NCBI GenBank assembly: GCA_028282785.1
Contig: JANQHE010000053.1
Span: 36,594-100,593, forward strand
Direction of reading: 5' to 3'
From: Bacteroidales bacterium
Lineage (GTDB): Bacteria; Bacteroidota; Bacteroidia; Bacteroidales; UBA12077
Length of the DNA stretch: 64,000 bases
This document shows positions 55,901 to 63,913 of this stretch, piece by piece. Position 1 is the stretch's first letter. Every line of letters begins with the position of its first letter. The notes beneath the pieces are model-generated. The model was not told the DNA's origin and did not search any database. It saw nothing but the letters and a program-made list of their open reading frames with translations. Position numbers and translations under genes: made by a program.

Positions 55901-57404
55901 AACCAATTAGTGCAGAGCATTGATCACGAAAATTAATGGGATTTTTTGAGTTTAATGCAGTGGTTTCAAGTTGATTTAATTCAATTCCTAGTGATTCATA
56001 AGCAGCTTCTTCTATAAATGATCCAGTACCTGCGGAGCAGGCTTCATTCATTGCATAATCTGAAGGAACCTGATTATTAATGAACATATATTTGGCATCC
56101 TGTCCACCTATTTCAAAAATCGTATCAACAGTAGGGTCAAAATGAACTGCTGCTTTTGCATGTGCAGTTATTTCGTTGTAAATAGAATTTGTATTAGAAT
56201 ATAATGCTGATATATGCCTTCCGGATCCAGTAATACCAATTCCAACTATTTTAATTTCGTTTTGTATTTGATCAGAAAGAGATTTATATACTTTTCTTGA
56301 AGATTCTATTGGATTTCCATTCGTGTACAGATATTCCTTTGCTATAATTTTTTTATCATTTAAGTTGATCGCAACACCTTTTGTCGTAGTTGACCCAACA
56401 TCTATACCTATAATACACTCACTATTAGGTATGCCAATATATTGAGAATCACATTTAAATATTACTTTATCTTTATAATGGTTTAAAGGTTTATGAAATG
56501 AAAATTGCGATTGTTGTGTTATCTGTATTGGTTTATCTATGGAATAATTTATGCAATCATTCGTTAGTCCATAATAGGCAGCACCTATTGCTTCAAAGAA
56601 TGTTGCTTCATCAGGTACAACAAGTTCAACGTTTTTTTTCCTTAGTAAACTAATAACAGCCTTATTTTGACTAACGCCACCTGTAACTAGGAATTTTTTG
56701 GAGCGTGATTTTTTAATTAATTGATAAATCTTATCAGAAATCATATCTGCTAATCCTAATATGACTTTTTCTTTTACAATACCTTTATTCAAAGCATGTG
56801 TACAATCTGATTTACAAAAAACAGAGCATCGTCCGGAAACATGATACGCTTCTTGATTAATATCCACATTTGAAGCTTGTTCCAGGTTAACATTCATACG
56901 TTTTATTTGCTGTTTGAAAAACTCACCGGTACCTGAGGCGCATTGGTTATCAGATATTTGTTGTTGAACTTTATACTTTTCATTAATTTTATATAGAATA
57001 AAAGTTTCTGCACCGAGATTTGTAACTCCTTCAATACCCTCATATTTATAGCCTAAAAGTTCTAATGCAGATTCTATTGCTTGAACTTCTGAGATATTAA
57101 TCAGGTCAATATTATTTCTGGAGCTTCTTCCGGTAATAATGACAGAAGTATTCTGCGATGCGTTTTTATCAATTAAATCTAGAGTTTTCTGCAAAGGATC
57201 TCCATTATTTGTAATTGATTCTTTATTCGAGACTTTAATTGTATCATTAGCCAAATATTTTAGTTTTACTAAAGATATTGTGGAAGCACCAATGCAAATT
57301 CCAATGGCATTGTGGTTGTAAACCGGATTTTCTTTGTTTGACTTGTAAAATAAAGTTAAATCCGTAAGGTTACTTTTTTTCTTTTCTTTAACTAGAGTTT
57401 CCAT
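52989..57404 (-). CDS. Large 2-hydroxyacyl-CoA dehydratase activase-related protein (double BcrA/D domain plus DUF2229)
   Basis: A 1471-residue protein. It has two ASKHA-type ATPase modules of the BadF/BadG/BcrA/BcrD family: residues about 30-310 (GICIGASTISLV, CASGTGEF, VTGGVSQNK) and about 330-600 (GIDVGSTTTKG, CSAGTGSF, MQGGVSYNK). A DUF2229 part follows (about 640-1000, with CATCVF), then a C-terminal CoA-dehydratase-like segment. Classical activases drive an electron into a dehydratase by ATP hydrolysis through a 4Fe-4S cluster. In module 1 the P-loop Asp is replaced (ICIG instead of IDVG), so it may be structural. No dehydratase gene is adjacent. The regulator upstream is a TetR protein. 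Confidence 0.85.
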   Translation of the reverse strand: METLVKEKKKSNLTDLTLFYKSNKENPVYNHNAIGICIGASTISLVKLKYLANDTIKVSNKESITNNGDPLQKTLDLIDKNASQNTSVIITGRSSRNNIDLINISEVQAIESALELLGYKYEGIEGVTNLGAETFILYKINEKYKVQQQISDNQCASGTGEFFKQQIKRMNVNLEQASNVDINQEAYHVSGRCSVFCKSDCTHALNKGIVKEKVILGLADMISDKIYQLIKKSRSKKFLVTGGVSQNKAVISLLRKKNVELVVPDEATFFEAIGAAYYGLTNDCINYSIDKPIQITQQSQFSFHKPLNHYKDKVIFKCDSQYIGIPNSECIIGIDVGSTTTKGVAINLNDKKIIAKEYLYTNGNPIESSRKVYKSLSDQIQNEIKIVGIGITGSGRHISALYSNTNSIYNEITAHAKAAVHFDPTVDTIFEIGGQDAKYMFINNQVPSDYAMNEACSAGTGSFIEEAAYESLGIELNQLETTALNSKNPINFRDQCSALIGSDIKRAIQEGFSKEDISAGLVYSICLNYANRVKGKRQIGKKIFMQGGVSYNKSIPIAMAAVTDKEIIVPPFPGLMGAYGAALKVFEDIEIGNTKKDSFSFESLLDTKIALKKSFICNDRTNKCNRKCTINVFSIKDKLIPFGGACNKYYNKLDTIENEWEEKDFVKDRMERIFALNHVKSLLNTGKSIGFNKSFTQNRLFPLFYTFFRKLGFQVLLPDNKSKCNNDNLYSSFCYPVELAHNLFADLISKQPDYFFIPQIYEMPVKGSEKDSKGTCATCVFVNKESNILYQAFKNKIKRETLINPYLNFIKGYNHQKKVFIDIGEKIGISNKTIINRAFDAAVSYQEKVEQELYTLGKSLIENLESNPNETAIVLIGRDYNAFSEMANMGIPKKLASLGYKVIPYDIIDNSNETIDSYQSWEAGKRILRAAKFIKRHNQLFPVYITNFSCGPDSMIIPQFRDIMGLKPNLTLELDKHTADAGINTRIDAFIDVVKNYRKLKNNPSLKKMDLFRPASISNQSGTLEFVDSYGNYSDLKDGEVEIVIPAMGYMASRLFAASMKSLGYNAKSLPQITEEDLNVGLNFTTGKECLPIILSAGSMMNYLKKNRRGEKKTVVLMIGGSGACRVGQYPVVLKNIIKKEKIKNVAVLILTSEEGYVGFSNKFLIRSIKSVILNDVLEDVRSGILANAIDSDEGLKIFNNQLSLLEKNIAADFKNLKNALKLFSNNIEKSIYFKYPISNFRQIALTGEIFVRHNQFAHNYLNHYFGKHGFILKDSYISEWVKYIDYAWRKNVFNPEISFPKKIGRLLREQFISQIEKKYKNILLKTGFISKDHISVYNIVKHSLHALPLESTGEPALTLGTALAYGYEKFAGIINIGPFGCLQTRVAEAICSPNMNLGSKKEIKDELRIPYLIPENLTEKTEIPFLTIECDGQGFPQIIESKLETFLLQIKRSSENMCINKEVEVNLGSL

Positions 57405-57461
57405 TTTAGTTTTTTCTTAACTTACGCGTCTGACGCTATTGTCAAATCGAGAATAAAAAAA

Positions 57462-58079
57462 TTAAGCTTTAAGCCATTTTTCGATTACCATGTAAATTAC
57501 TCTTTTTCGGTTTTCAAAAAAATCGAGAAATTCATCATCTTTTTTGTTAAATATATGTTCCATTAGCACTGGTTTACTTAGCAGTGGAAATATTGACATT
57601 CCCATTACATTAGTATACAAGTCTTCCAAATTAAACTGTTTTATCAAGCCCGTTTTAATCTCGTGATCTATTTGATTTTTTAACTTTTTAATATTCAGGT
57701 TCATTTGTCCGAATATTTCGATTATTGGACCGGGTTCCCTTTGAAGTTCCATTATAAGAAATACTGGAATTGATGGATTTGATATCACTAAATCAATATA
57801 TTCATCTATAAAATTTTTAATTTTTTCAAGAATCGTTATTTCTGATTCAATTAGATTTGTCAAACTTGGGATTATTTTAGAACCAATAATTCTAGAAAAA
57901 ACAATGTTGAATAACTGCTCCTTACTTCTATAATAATAATTCAAGGATGTTCTACTTATTTTTGCTTGTGTAGCAATCATTGACATGGTTGTTCTGGTTA
58001 CTCCATTTGTTAAAAACACTTCTTCAGCTGCATTTATTATAGACTCCTCAGTCGTAGGTTCTTTATAGTTTTTTGACAT
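57462..58079 (-). CDS. TetR-family transcriptional regulator
   Basis: A 205-residue TetR/AcrR protein. The N-terminal helix-turn-helix (about 10-55) contains ESIINAAEEVFLTNGV, TTMSMIATQAKISRTSLNYYYRSKEQLFNIVF, typical in sequence and length. The rest is an all-helical ligand domain. It lies 57 bp upstream of the activase-like gene on the same strand, so it probably controls it and itself. A 51-bp palindrome sits 28 bp before its ATG. Confidence 0.93.
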   Translation of the reverse strand: MSKNYKEPTTEESIINAAEEVFLTNGVTRTTMSMIATQAKISRTSLNYYYRSKEQLFNIVFSRIIGSKIIPSLTNLIESEITILEKIKNFIDEYIDLVISNPSIPVFLIMELQREPGPIIEIFGQMNLNIKKLKNQIDHEIKTGLIKQFNLEDLYTNVMGMSIFPLLSKPVLMEHIFNKKDDEFLDFFENRKRVIYMVIEKWLKA

Positions 58080-58106
58080 GTTGGTTTGACATTAATGTTT
58101 GACAAA

Positions 58107-58157
58107 TATATACGTTTTTTGTAAATAAAATATTTTTATTTGTAAAAAACATATATA
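58107..58157 (-). promoter_or_regulatory. 51-bp near-perfect inverted repeat, probable TetR operator and promoter
   Basis: Two 24-bp arms (58107-58130 and 58134-58157) around a 3-bp centre match at 21 of 24 positions. The arm nearer the gene overlaps, on the minus strand, a TATATTTG that fits the -7 consensus TAnnTTTG. Two direct TGTCAAAC copies lie between it and the ATG. A regulator bound there would block its own transcription. Confidence 0.6.
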
Positions 58158-58198
58158 TCACTGATTATTAGCGGTTTATTTTTATTTGTAATGTTAAT

Positions 58199-58345
58199 TC
58201 ATTGTCTGGTAGCCATTTCTGCACAAGAATAAGGAAACTTATCTCGAAAATTATTCCGTATTTCTTTGTTATTAACATTTTTAAAGAGCTCTTTAATATC
58301 TTGTTTTTGCCGGTTTCTTAATACTATGTTTCCCAGGTTAATCAT
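58199..58345 (-). CDS. Small 48-residue ORF, unidentified
   Basis: ATG at 58345; begins MINLGNIVLRNRQKQDIKEL, charged and rich in Asn, ending at 58199. It shows no membrane helix and no family I recognise. It may be a small gene, a remnant of a larger one, or chance. Confidence 0.25.
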   Translation of the reverse strand: MINLGNIVLRNRQKQDIKELFKNVNNKEIRNNFRDKFPYSCAEMATRQ

Positions 58346-58460
58346 AAGTAAATGCTTTGATGCTAATGATAGCAATTAATTCATATTTTTATAATGATAG
58401 AAATTGTTAAGTTTTGTTAATTTTATATTGGAAATCAGATATTTCTATAATTTAGCATTT

Positions 58461-59738
58461 ATGAGAAAACCAGCCATTCGATTAGTGATTTTTTTAGGTG
58501 TAGTTTCCATTATTGGAATAATCGCTTTACAGGTTTATTTTTTCCAGATAACATTTAACAATGAAGAGAGAAAGCTGGACCAAAAGATTCGCATAGCACT
58601 ATGGGATGTTGTTGAACAAATTTATGAGCTCAATGAAATTAATTATGTTGGTGATAATCCTGTTTCACAAGAATCTTCCGATTATTTCATAGTTAATGTT
58701 AATGATTTTATAGATGCTGATGTACTCGAACATTATTTGGTAAAGACTTTTGAAAAACAAAATGTTAAACTTGATTTTGAATACGGAATTTATGATTGCC
58801 AGTCAGACGAAATGATTTACGGCAAATACATTAATTTAGGACAAAAAGAAAATAAGCCAACAAGAATAGAGTTACCAAAACATGATGAGTTTATATATTA
58901 TTTCGGAATCCATTTCCCTTGGAGAAACCAGTATATTTTAGGGAATATAGGTAGTATTTATATTCTATCCGGTATTTTAATATTTGTAGTTTTGTTTTTA
59001 GGATATGCTTTAATAGTAATTATGCAACAAAAAAGATTTTCTGAGTTGCAAAAAGATGTTGTTAATAATCTAACACATGAGTTTAAAACTCCGCTATCAT
59101 CAATTGTACTGTCATCTGATGTTTTAAATGAAAATGAAATAGTAAAGGAGCCAGATCGCATAAAAACTTATTCCGGAATTATTAAAACCCAAGCAAATGC
59201 TTTATTAAAGCATATCGAAAAAATACTTGGAATGAGCGAACTTGAGAATATGGGAGGACTAAATAAGAAAAATATTAACCTACATGAATTACTGGCAAAT
59301 GTTATAGATAATGCTACCTGGAGGGCTAACAATACAAACGGTAATATAATTATTGAGTTAAAAGCAAAATGTTGTATTATTTGTGCTGATGAATTTCATT
59401 TCACTAATTTGATTATAAATCTAGTTGACAATGCTTTAAAATACTCGGGAGTTAACCCTGAAGTAGAGATTTCTACTGAGTCAGATAAAAAATATTTATT
59501 TTTAAAGATAAAAGACAATGGACCCGGAATTGAAAAAAAATATCATAAAAAGATCTTTAAGAAGTTTTTTAGAATTCCAACAGGAAATGTACATAATGTA
59601 AAAGGATTTGGTTTAGGATTAAGTTATATTTCAAGTATAGCAAAAAGCCATAGGTGGAAGTTGAAATTTTCAAGTGAGTTAAACCAGGGTAGTGAATTTT
59701 TAATAATAATTCCTTTGATTGATCCCGATTGTGAATAA
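58461..59738 (+). CDS. Membrane sensor histidine kinase
   Basis: A 425-residue kinase with two membrane helices (about 8-28 and 168-190) enclosing a periplasmic domain of about 140 residues. The HisKA box LTHEFKTPLSSIVLSSD carries the phosphoacceptor His. The ATPase domain has NLVDNALKYSG, IKDNGPGI and GFGLGLSYI. There is no HAMP domain. The ATG at 58461 is preferred over a TTG at 58404. The last codons overlap the GTG start of the regulator gene. Confidence 0.93.
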   Translation: MRKPAIRLVIFLGVVSIIGIIALQVYFFQITFNNEERKLDQKIRIALWDVVEQIYELNEINYVGDNPVSQESSDYFIVNVNDFIDADVLEHYLVKTFEKQNVKLDFEYGIYDCQSDEMIYGKYINLGQKENKPTRIELPKHDEFIYYFGIHFPWRNQYILGNIGSIYILSGILIFVVLFLGYALIVIMQQKRFSELQKDVVNNLTHEFKTPLSSIVLSSDVLNENEIVKEPDRIKTYSGIIKTQANALLKHIEKILGMSELENMGGLNKKNINLHELLANVIDNATWRANNTNGNIIIELKAKCCIICADEFHFTNLIINLVDNALKYSGVNPEVEISTESDKKYLFLKIKDNGPGIEKKYHKKIFKKFFRIPTGNVHNVKGFGLGLSYISSIAKSHRWKLKFSSELNQGSEFLIIIPLIDPDCE

Positions 59739-60426
59739 GATTCCCAAAATATTATATGTAGAAGATGATGAAACCTTGAGTTTTATCACAACCGATAACC
59801 TAAAACGAAAAGGTTTTGAGGTAGTTAATGCAACAGATGGAGTAAAAGCATTTGAGTTTTTTACGAAAGACATATTTGATTTATGCCTTTTTGATGTAAT
59901 GCTTCCTAAAATGGATGGATTTGATCTTGCTCATAAGGTGAGAGCTGTTAATAAAGAAATTCCAATTCTTTTTATAACTGCAAAGACATTGCCTGAAGAT
60001 CGAATCAAAGGGCTATTATTGGGTGCTGATGATTATATTGTAAAACCTTACAATATGGAAGAACTTATTTTAAGGATTAAGGTTTTCTTAAAACGTAAAA
60101 AAATTATTGTTGATGATTCCGGAAATAAAAAGATTAAAATTGGAGAAACTGTTTTTGATACAGAAAACCTGAAACTGAATATAGGAAATTCGGAAAATAA
60201 TTTGACATATCGTGAGGCTGAACTCTTAAAGTTTTTTATAGAAAATAAAAATGTGGTAGTTACAAGAGAAAGGATTTTGAATGTATTATGGGGTGAAAAC
60301 AATTATTTTGCCGGTCGTAGCCTGGATGTTTTTATAACGCGATTAAGAAAATATTTCAAAACAGATTCCTGTGTGACCATTGAAAATAAACATGGCGTTG
60401 GATTTATTTTTAAATTAAAAGAATGA
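59731..60426 (+). CDS. OmpR/PhoB-family response regulator
   Basis: A 231-residue regulator: receiver domain with VEDDETLS, the phosphoacceptor Asp in LCLFDVMLPKMDG, TAKTLPED and VKPYN, then a winged-helix DNA-binding domain ending ITRLRKYFK...GVGFIFKLK. A GTG at 59731 (MNKIPKILYVEDD) overlaps the kinase stop by 8 bp and is the preferred start; a TTG at 59719 is possible. It is the cognate partner of the kinase. Confidence 0.94.
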   Translation: MNKIPKILYVEDDETLSFITTDNLKRKGFEVVNATDGVKAFEFFTKDIFDLCLFDVMLPKMDGFDLAHKVRAVNKEIPILFITAKTLPEDRIKGLLLGADDYIVKPYNMEELILRIKVFLKRKKIIVDDSGNKKIKIGETVFDTENLKLNIGNSENNLTYREAELLKFFIENKNVVVTRERILNVLWGENNYFAGRSLDVFITRLRKYFKTDSCVTIENKHGVGFIFKLKE

Positions 60427-60438
60427 TAAGATTTACTT

Positions 60439-60446
60439 TATTTTTG
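60439..60446 (+). promoter_or_regulatory. Possible -7 element (TATTTTTG) for the SpoU methyltransferase gene
   Basis: TATTTTTG fits TAnnTTTG, 19 bp before the ATG. No clear -33 TTG is seen. Confidence 0.3.
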
Positions 60447-60465
60447 TAGTTCAATTTCTCAATTT

Positions 60466-61263
60466 ATGATAGAAAAAATTACAAGCCTTCAGAATCCTAA
60501 AATAAAAAACATTGTAAAACTTCAACAAAAATCTTCGGAACGACGAAAGCAGAATTTAATTGTTATTGAAGGGTTAAGAGAATTAGTTTTAGCTTTAAAA
60601 GCAGGATTTGAATTGAAATCAGTTTATGTATGTCCGGATATTTTGAAGCAGAAATCGATTTCTAAAGAATTAAAACCAGAGAATGGATATTTTGAAATAA
60701 GCAAAGAGGTATATCAAAAGTTAGCTTATCGTGATTCAACAGAGGGAATTATTGCTATGGCTCAACCAAAATATAATGGTCTGGATGATTTGAAACTTCG
60801 AAAAGACCCTTTTATTATCGTACTTGAATCCGTTGAAAAACCCGGAAACTTAGGAGCAATTCTTCGTACAGCTGATGCAGCAAATGTAGATGCAGTAGTA
60901 ATTTGTGACCCTTTAACCGATATTTACAACCCAAACACTATTCGTTCCAGTGTGGGATGCGTTTTTACAAATCAGGTTGTTTCAACAACTTCAGATGAAG
61001 CTATTAAATGGTTCGGGAAGAATAATATAAAAACATATGCGGCAGCGTTAACGGCTAAAAACTTCTATCATGAAACCGATTTTACAGGTCCGTCTGCAAT
61101 TATTATGGGAACTGAAGCAAATGGTTTAACAGATAAATGGTTGGATCAAACAGACGAACAAGTAATTATTCCAATGAGCGGAGAAATAGATTCGTTGAAT
61201 GTTTCTACATCTACGGCAATTTTAGTTTTTGAAGCAATGCGACAGCGAAATTTTTACAAATAA
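60466..61263 (+). CDS. SpoU/TrmH-family RNA 2'-O-methyltransferase
   Basis: A 265-residue SPOUT methyltransferase with an N-terminal substrate-binding domain (about 1-100: SLQNPKIKNIVKLQQKSSERR) of the RlmB/TsnR type. The three motifs of the knot fold are VEKPGNLGAILRTADAANVDAV, IIMGTEANGLTDKWL and IPMSGEIDSLNVSTSTAILVFEAMRQR. It should methylate rRNA or tRNA ribose. A bidirectional terminator lies just after it. Confidence 0.94.
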   Translation: MIEKITSLQNPKIKNIVKLQQKSSERRKQNLIVIEGLRELVLALKAGFELKSVYVCPDILKQKSISKELKPENGYFEISKEVYQKLAYRDSTEGIIAMAQPKYNGLDDLKLRKDPFIIVLESVEKPGNLGAILRTADAANVDAVVICDPLTDIYNPNTIRSSVGCVFTNQVVSTTSDEAIKWFGKNNIKTYAAALTAKNFYHETDFTGPSAIIMGTEANGLTDKWLDQTDEQVIIPMSGEIDSLNVSTSTAILVFEAMRQRNFYK

Positions 61264-61270
61264 AAAAAAA

Positions 61271-61298
61271 CTCCAACAAAAATGTCGAAGCTTTTTTT
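61271..61298. terminator. Bidirectional terminator between the methyltransferase gene and tRNA-His
   Basis: CTCCAACA (61271-61278) pairs with TGTCGAAG (61283-61290), with two G-T pairs, across a 4-nt loop. A T-run follows on the plus strand (61292-61298) and an A-run precedes it, giving a T-run on the minus strand. Confidence 0.8.
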
Positions 61299-61299
61299 G

Positions 61300-61374
61300 G
61301 GTGGATGATGGGAATCGAACCCACGACCTCCGGAACCACAATCCGGCGCTCTAACCAACTGAGCTACAACCACC
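61300..61374 (-). tRNA. tRNA-His (GTG anticodon)
   Basis: On the minus strand it reads GTGGTTGTAGCTCAGTTGG..., with a GTG anticodon in the loop TTGTGGT flanked by CCGGA/TCCGG, a T-loop TTCGATT and no encoded CCA. The base before the acceptor is G and the discriminator is C, the G-1:C73 pair of tRNA-His. The acceptor stem (GTGGTTG against CATCCAC) has one U-U mismatch at pair 5-68. Confidence 0.95.
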
Positions 61375-61518
61375 ATTTTTTCGGATTGCAAATATAAACA
61401 AGAATTTTAATATTTTCCAATATTGAATTAAAATATTTGTAACAACTATGCATAATAATCTGAAATAAAAGCTTAAAAAAACTTAATTTGTTTTTATTTT
61501 AGCAGTTAAAGCTTAATT

Positions 61519-62886
61519 TTGGGCTCAAATTTTAGAAAAGTGTTAGGGCAAAGAAGATACGTAAATAACGTTACGGGTTTACAGGCAATTAATATTCTTC
61601 GATTTCTTACATTCCTTATCATTTCAATAGTTTTTACAAAAATTGGACTATCAAAAGATGAGATTGGAATATTTGAAGTTTCATTATTTATTGCAACTCT
61701 TTCCAGTTTTTTCTGGGTAAATGGATTTATCCAGGCTTTTTTACCTTTGTTTAAAAGCAATAAAACATTTGGTGATAAGGAACAACTTGCCGGAACAAAG
61801 TCCCCGGAAGTTTTTAATATTTATGTGATATTGATTTTCTTTAGTATAATCGTATTTTTAATAGGATTATTGTTGAAGAATAATTTATCAGTATTCGGAT
61901 ATAGGGGAGATGTCCCGTTTCTAAATTTAACTCTATGGTATTTACTTTTAAGTAGTCCTGCAAACTTGGTAGAATATATCTATATGGTTCAGGATAAAAA
62001 TGGAAATACCTTAAGTTACGGTTATATAACTTCTGTTTTACAACTTGTAGGAGCTATTCTTCCTGTCCTTTTAGGATATGATGTAACCTGGTCGATTAGA
62101 GGATTAATAGCTGTTTCTATCATAAAAAATATTTGGCTGATTACGCTTTTGTATAATTATTCTGAAATAAATTATTCATTTTCATTCATTAAAGAAGTAT
62201 TAGCATATTCCGGGCCAATTATTCTAAGTGTTTTAGTGGGAAGTTCTGCACAATATGTTGATGGATTGGTGGTAACTTCTCATTATGGAAATCCGGAAGC
62301 CTTTGCCGTATTCCGTTATGGTGCAAAGGAATTTCCAATAGTAATTTATTTGGCTGCGGCATTAAGTTCAGCCATGTTGATAGAGTTCTCTCAAAAAGAG
62401 AAGATTGGAGAGACATTATCGCTTATAAAAAAGAAATCGCTACGAATTATGCATTCTATGTATCCGGTTTCTATGATATTACTTTTATTTGCCAAGCCGA
62501 TTTATATTGGTATGTTCAATCCCGAGTTTCACAGAAGTGCCGATGTTTTTGTGGTCTATATTCTGGCAATTTTAAGCAGATTACTTTTTCCCCATACGAT
62601 TGTAATAGGTTTAAAGAAAAGTAAGATTTTATTTTTAACTTCAATATTCGAATTGGTTGGAAATATCATATTAAGTTTATTTTTGGTTGAGGAATATGGT
62701 GTGGTTGGTGTGGCTTTAGCTACCGTAATTATTTATTTTGTTTCGAAAGTTGGTTTAGTTGCCTATACATATTTTAAATTAGGAATAAGCCCCCAGGAGT
62801 ATATTCCGGTAAAATGGTATGTATTTTATAGTATTCTGTTAGGAACTTTATTTGTACTTCTTGACAGAAGAATAATTGTAATTTAA
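61519..62886 (+). CDS. Polysaccharide/oligosaccharide flippase (Wzx/MVF-like)
   Basis: A 455-residue protein with about 12-14 membrane helices. It resembles Wzx-type (MOP-superfamily) flippases: early LTFLIISIVFTKIGLSKDEIGIFEV and a middle half with VDGLVVTSHYGNPEAFAVFRYGAKE. Such proteins move lipid-linked sugar chains across the inner membrane. Start is uncertain: the open frame begins at a TTG (61519), a GTG lies 21 bp later, and no early ATG exists. It is not in a recognisable polysaccharide cluster here. Confidence 0.85.
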   Translation: MGSNFRKVLGQRRYVNNVTGLQAINILRFLTFLIISIVFTKIGLSKDEIGIFEVSLFIATLSSFFWVNGFIQAFLPLFKSNKTFGDKEQLAGTKSPEVFNIYVILIFFSIIVFLIGLLLKNNLSVFGYRGDVPFLNLTLWYLLLSSPANLVEYIYMVQDKNGNTLSYGYITSVLQLVGAILPVLLGYDVTWSIRGLIAVSIIKNIWLITLLYNYSEINYSFSFIKEVLAYSGPIILSVLVGSSAQYVDGLVVTSHYGNPEAFAVFRYGAKEFPIVIYLAAALSSAMLIEFSQKEKIGETLSLIKKKSLRIMHSMYPVSMILLLFAKPIYIGMFNPEFHRSADVFVVYILAILSRLLFPHTIVIGLKKSKILFLTSIFELVGNIILSLFLVEEYGVVGVALATVIIYFVSKVGLVAYTYFKLGISPQEYIPVKWYVFYSILLGTLFVLLDRRIIVI

Positions 62887-62990
62887 ATTGACAAATATTC
62901 AGATTCAATTAACATTTTGACATGTTTTTAAGTTGAATTTATAATGGGTATATTTTTTGATTGAATAGTTCAAACAAATTTAAAAGTATC

Positions 62991-63758
62991 ATGAATATAG
63001 GAAGATCATCAAATCCGGCATTATCGCGTTCGGTCTTTAACACACAATCATATACAGCTTCATATACTGAAGTTATGACATTAAATGGAACCATAAATAA
63101 ATCCCTAGCGATGTTATTATTGGTTATTGTAGGTGCAATGTATACATGGAAAATGTTTTTTGGTGCAGCAACGATAGAAGCAGGCGCTGCACTGACATCT
63201 AAATGGATCATGATTGGAGGAATAGGAGGTTTTATTTTTTCATTAATAACCATTTTTAAGAAAACATGGGCTTACATTACAGCTCCAATTTATGCAATAC
63301 TGCAAGGATTGTTTCTGGGAGCAATTTCTGCATTCTTTGAAGCTCGTTATCCGGGATTAGTTATGCAAGCGGTTGCTTTAACCTTCGGAACCCTCTTCGT
63401 AATGCTGATCGCATATAGAACAGGTATGGTAAAAGTTACTCAAAAATTCAGAGCAGGAATAATTGCAGCAACCGGAGCTGTGGTTTTAGTTTACTTTATT
63501 TCGATTATTTTTTCCCTTTTTGGTGTTAACAATTTAATAATTCATAGTAACGGTGCTTTTGGAATTGGAATAAGTGTGGTTATTGTTATCATAGCAGCGT
63601 TGAATTTAATTTTGGATTTCGATTTTATAGCAAAAGGGTCACAGGCCGGCTTACCAAAATATATGGAATGGTATGCGGCATTTGGATTAATGCTTACTTT
63701 AATTTGGTTATACATTGAGATCTTAAGGTTACTTTCAAAAATTGCAAGTAGAGACTAA
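62991..63758 (+). CDS. Bax inhibitor-1/YccA-family membrane protein
   Basis: A 255-residue protein with about seven membrane helices. It has the family pattern: short soluble N-terminus (NIGRSSNPALSRSVF), ITAPIYAILQGLFLGAISAFFEARYPG, and the late LILDFDFIAKGSQAGLPKYMEWYAAFGLM, which carries the Asp pair that senses pH in BsYetJ-like channels. Family members leak calcium or protect against envelope stress. The ATG at 62991 is preferred over a TTG at 62961. Confidence 0.93.
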   Translation: MNIGRSSNPALSRSVFNTQSYTASYTEVMTLNGTINKSLAMLLLVIVGAMYTWKMFFGAATIEAGAALTSKWIMIGGIGGFIFSLITIFKKTWAYITAPIYAILQGLFLGAISAFFEARYPGLVMQAVALTFGTLFVMLIAYRTGMVKVTQKFRAGIIAATGAVVLVYFISIIFSLFGVNNLIIHSNGAFGIGISVVIVIIAALNLILDFDFIAKGSQAGLPKYMEWYAAFGLMLTLIWLYIEILRLLSKIASRD

Positions 63759-63804
63759 ATTAATCGTATCGTAATAAATATAGAAAAGAGGCTTCTCCAA
63801 AAAG

Positions 63805-63913
63805 TCTTGGTGTTCTTTGTGCCTGCTTTGTGAAACTTTGTGGTATAATTATAAAAGACTGTTACACAGAGAACCACAAAGACGACACAAAGTTACTCAA
63901 AGTATAAAGGCAC
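63805..63913. repeat. CACAAAG-rich inverted repeat
   Basis: CTTGGTGTTCTTTGTG...CTTTGTGGT (63805-63844) and ACCACAAAGACGACACAAAG (63872-63891) with following CTCAAAG...AAAGGCAC face each other across about 27 bp. The words and order match the element at 9325-9407. No gene is seen from 63759 to the window end. Confidence 0.55.
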
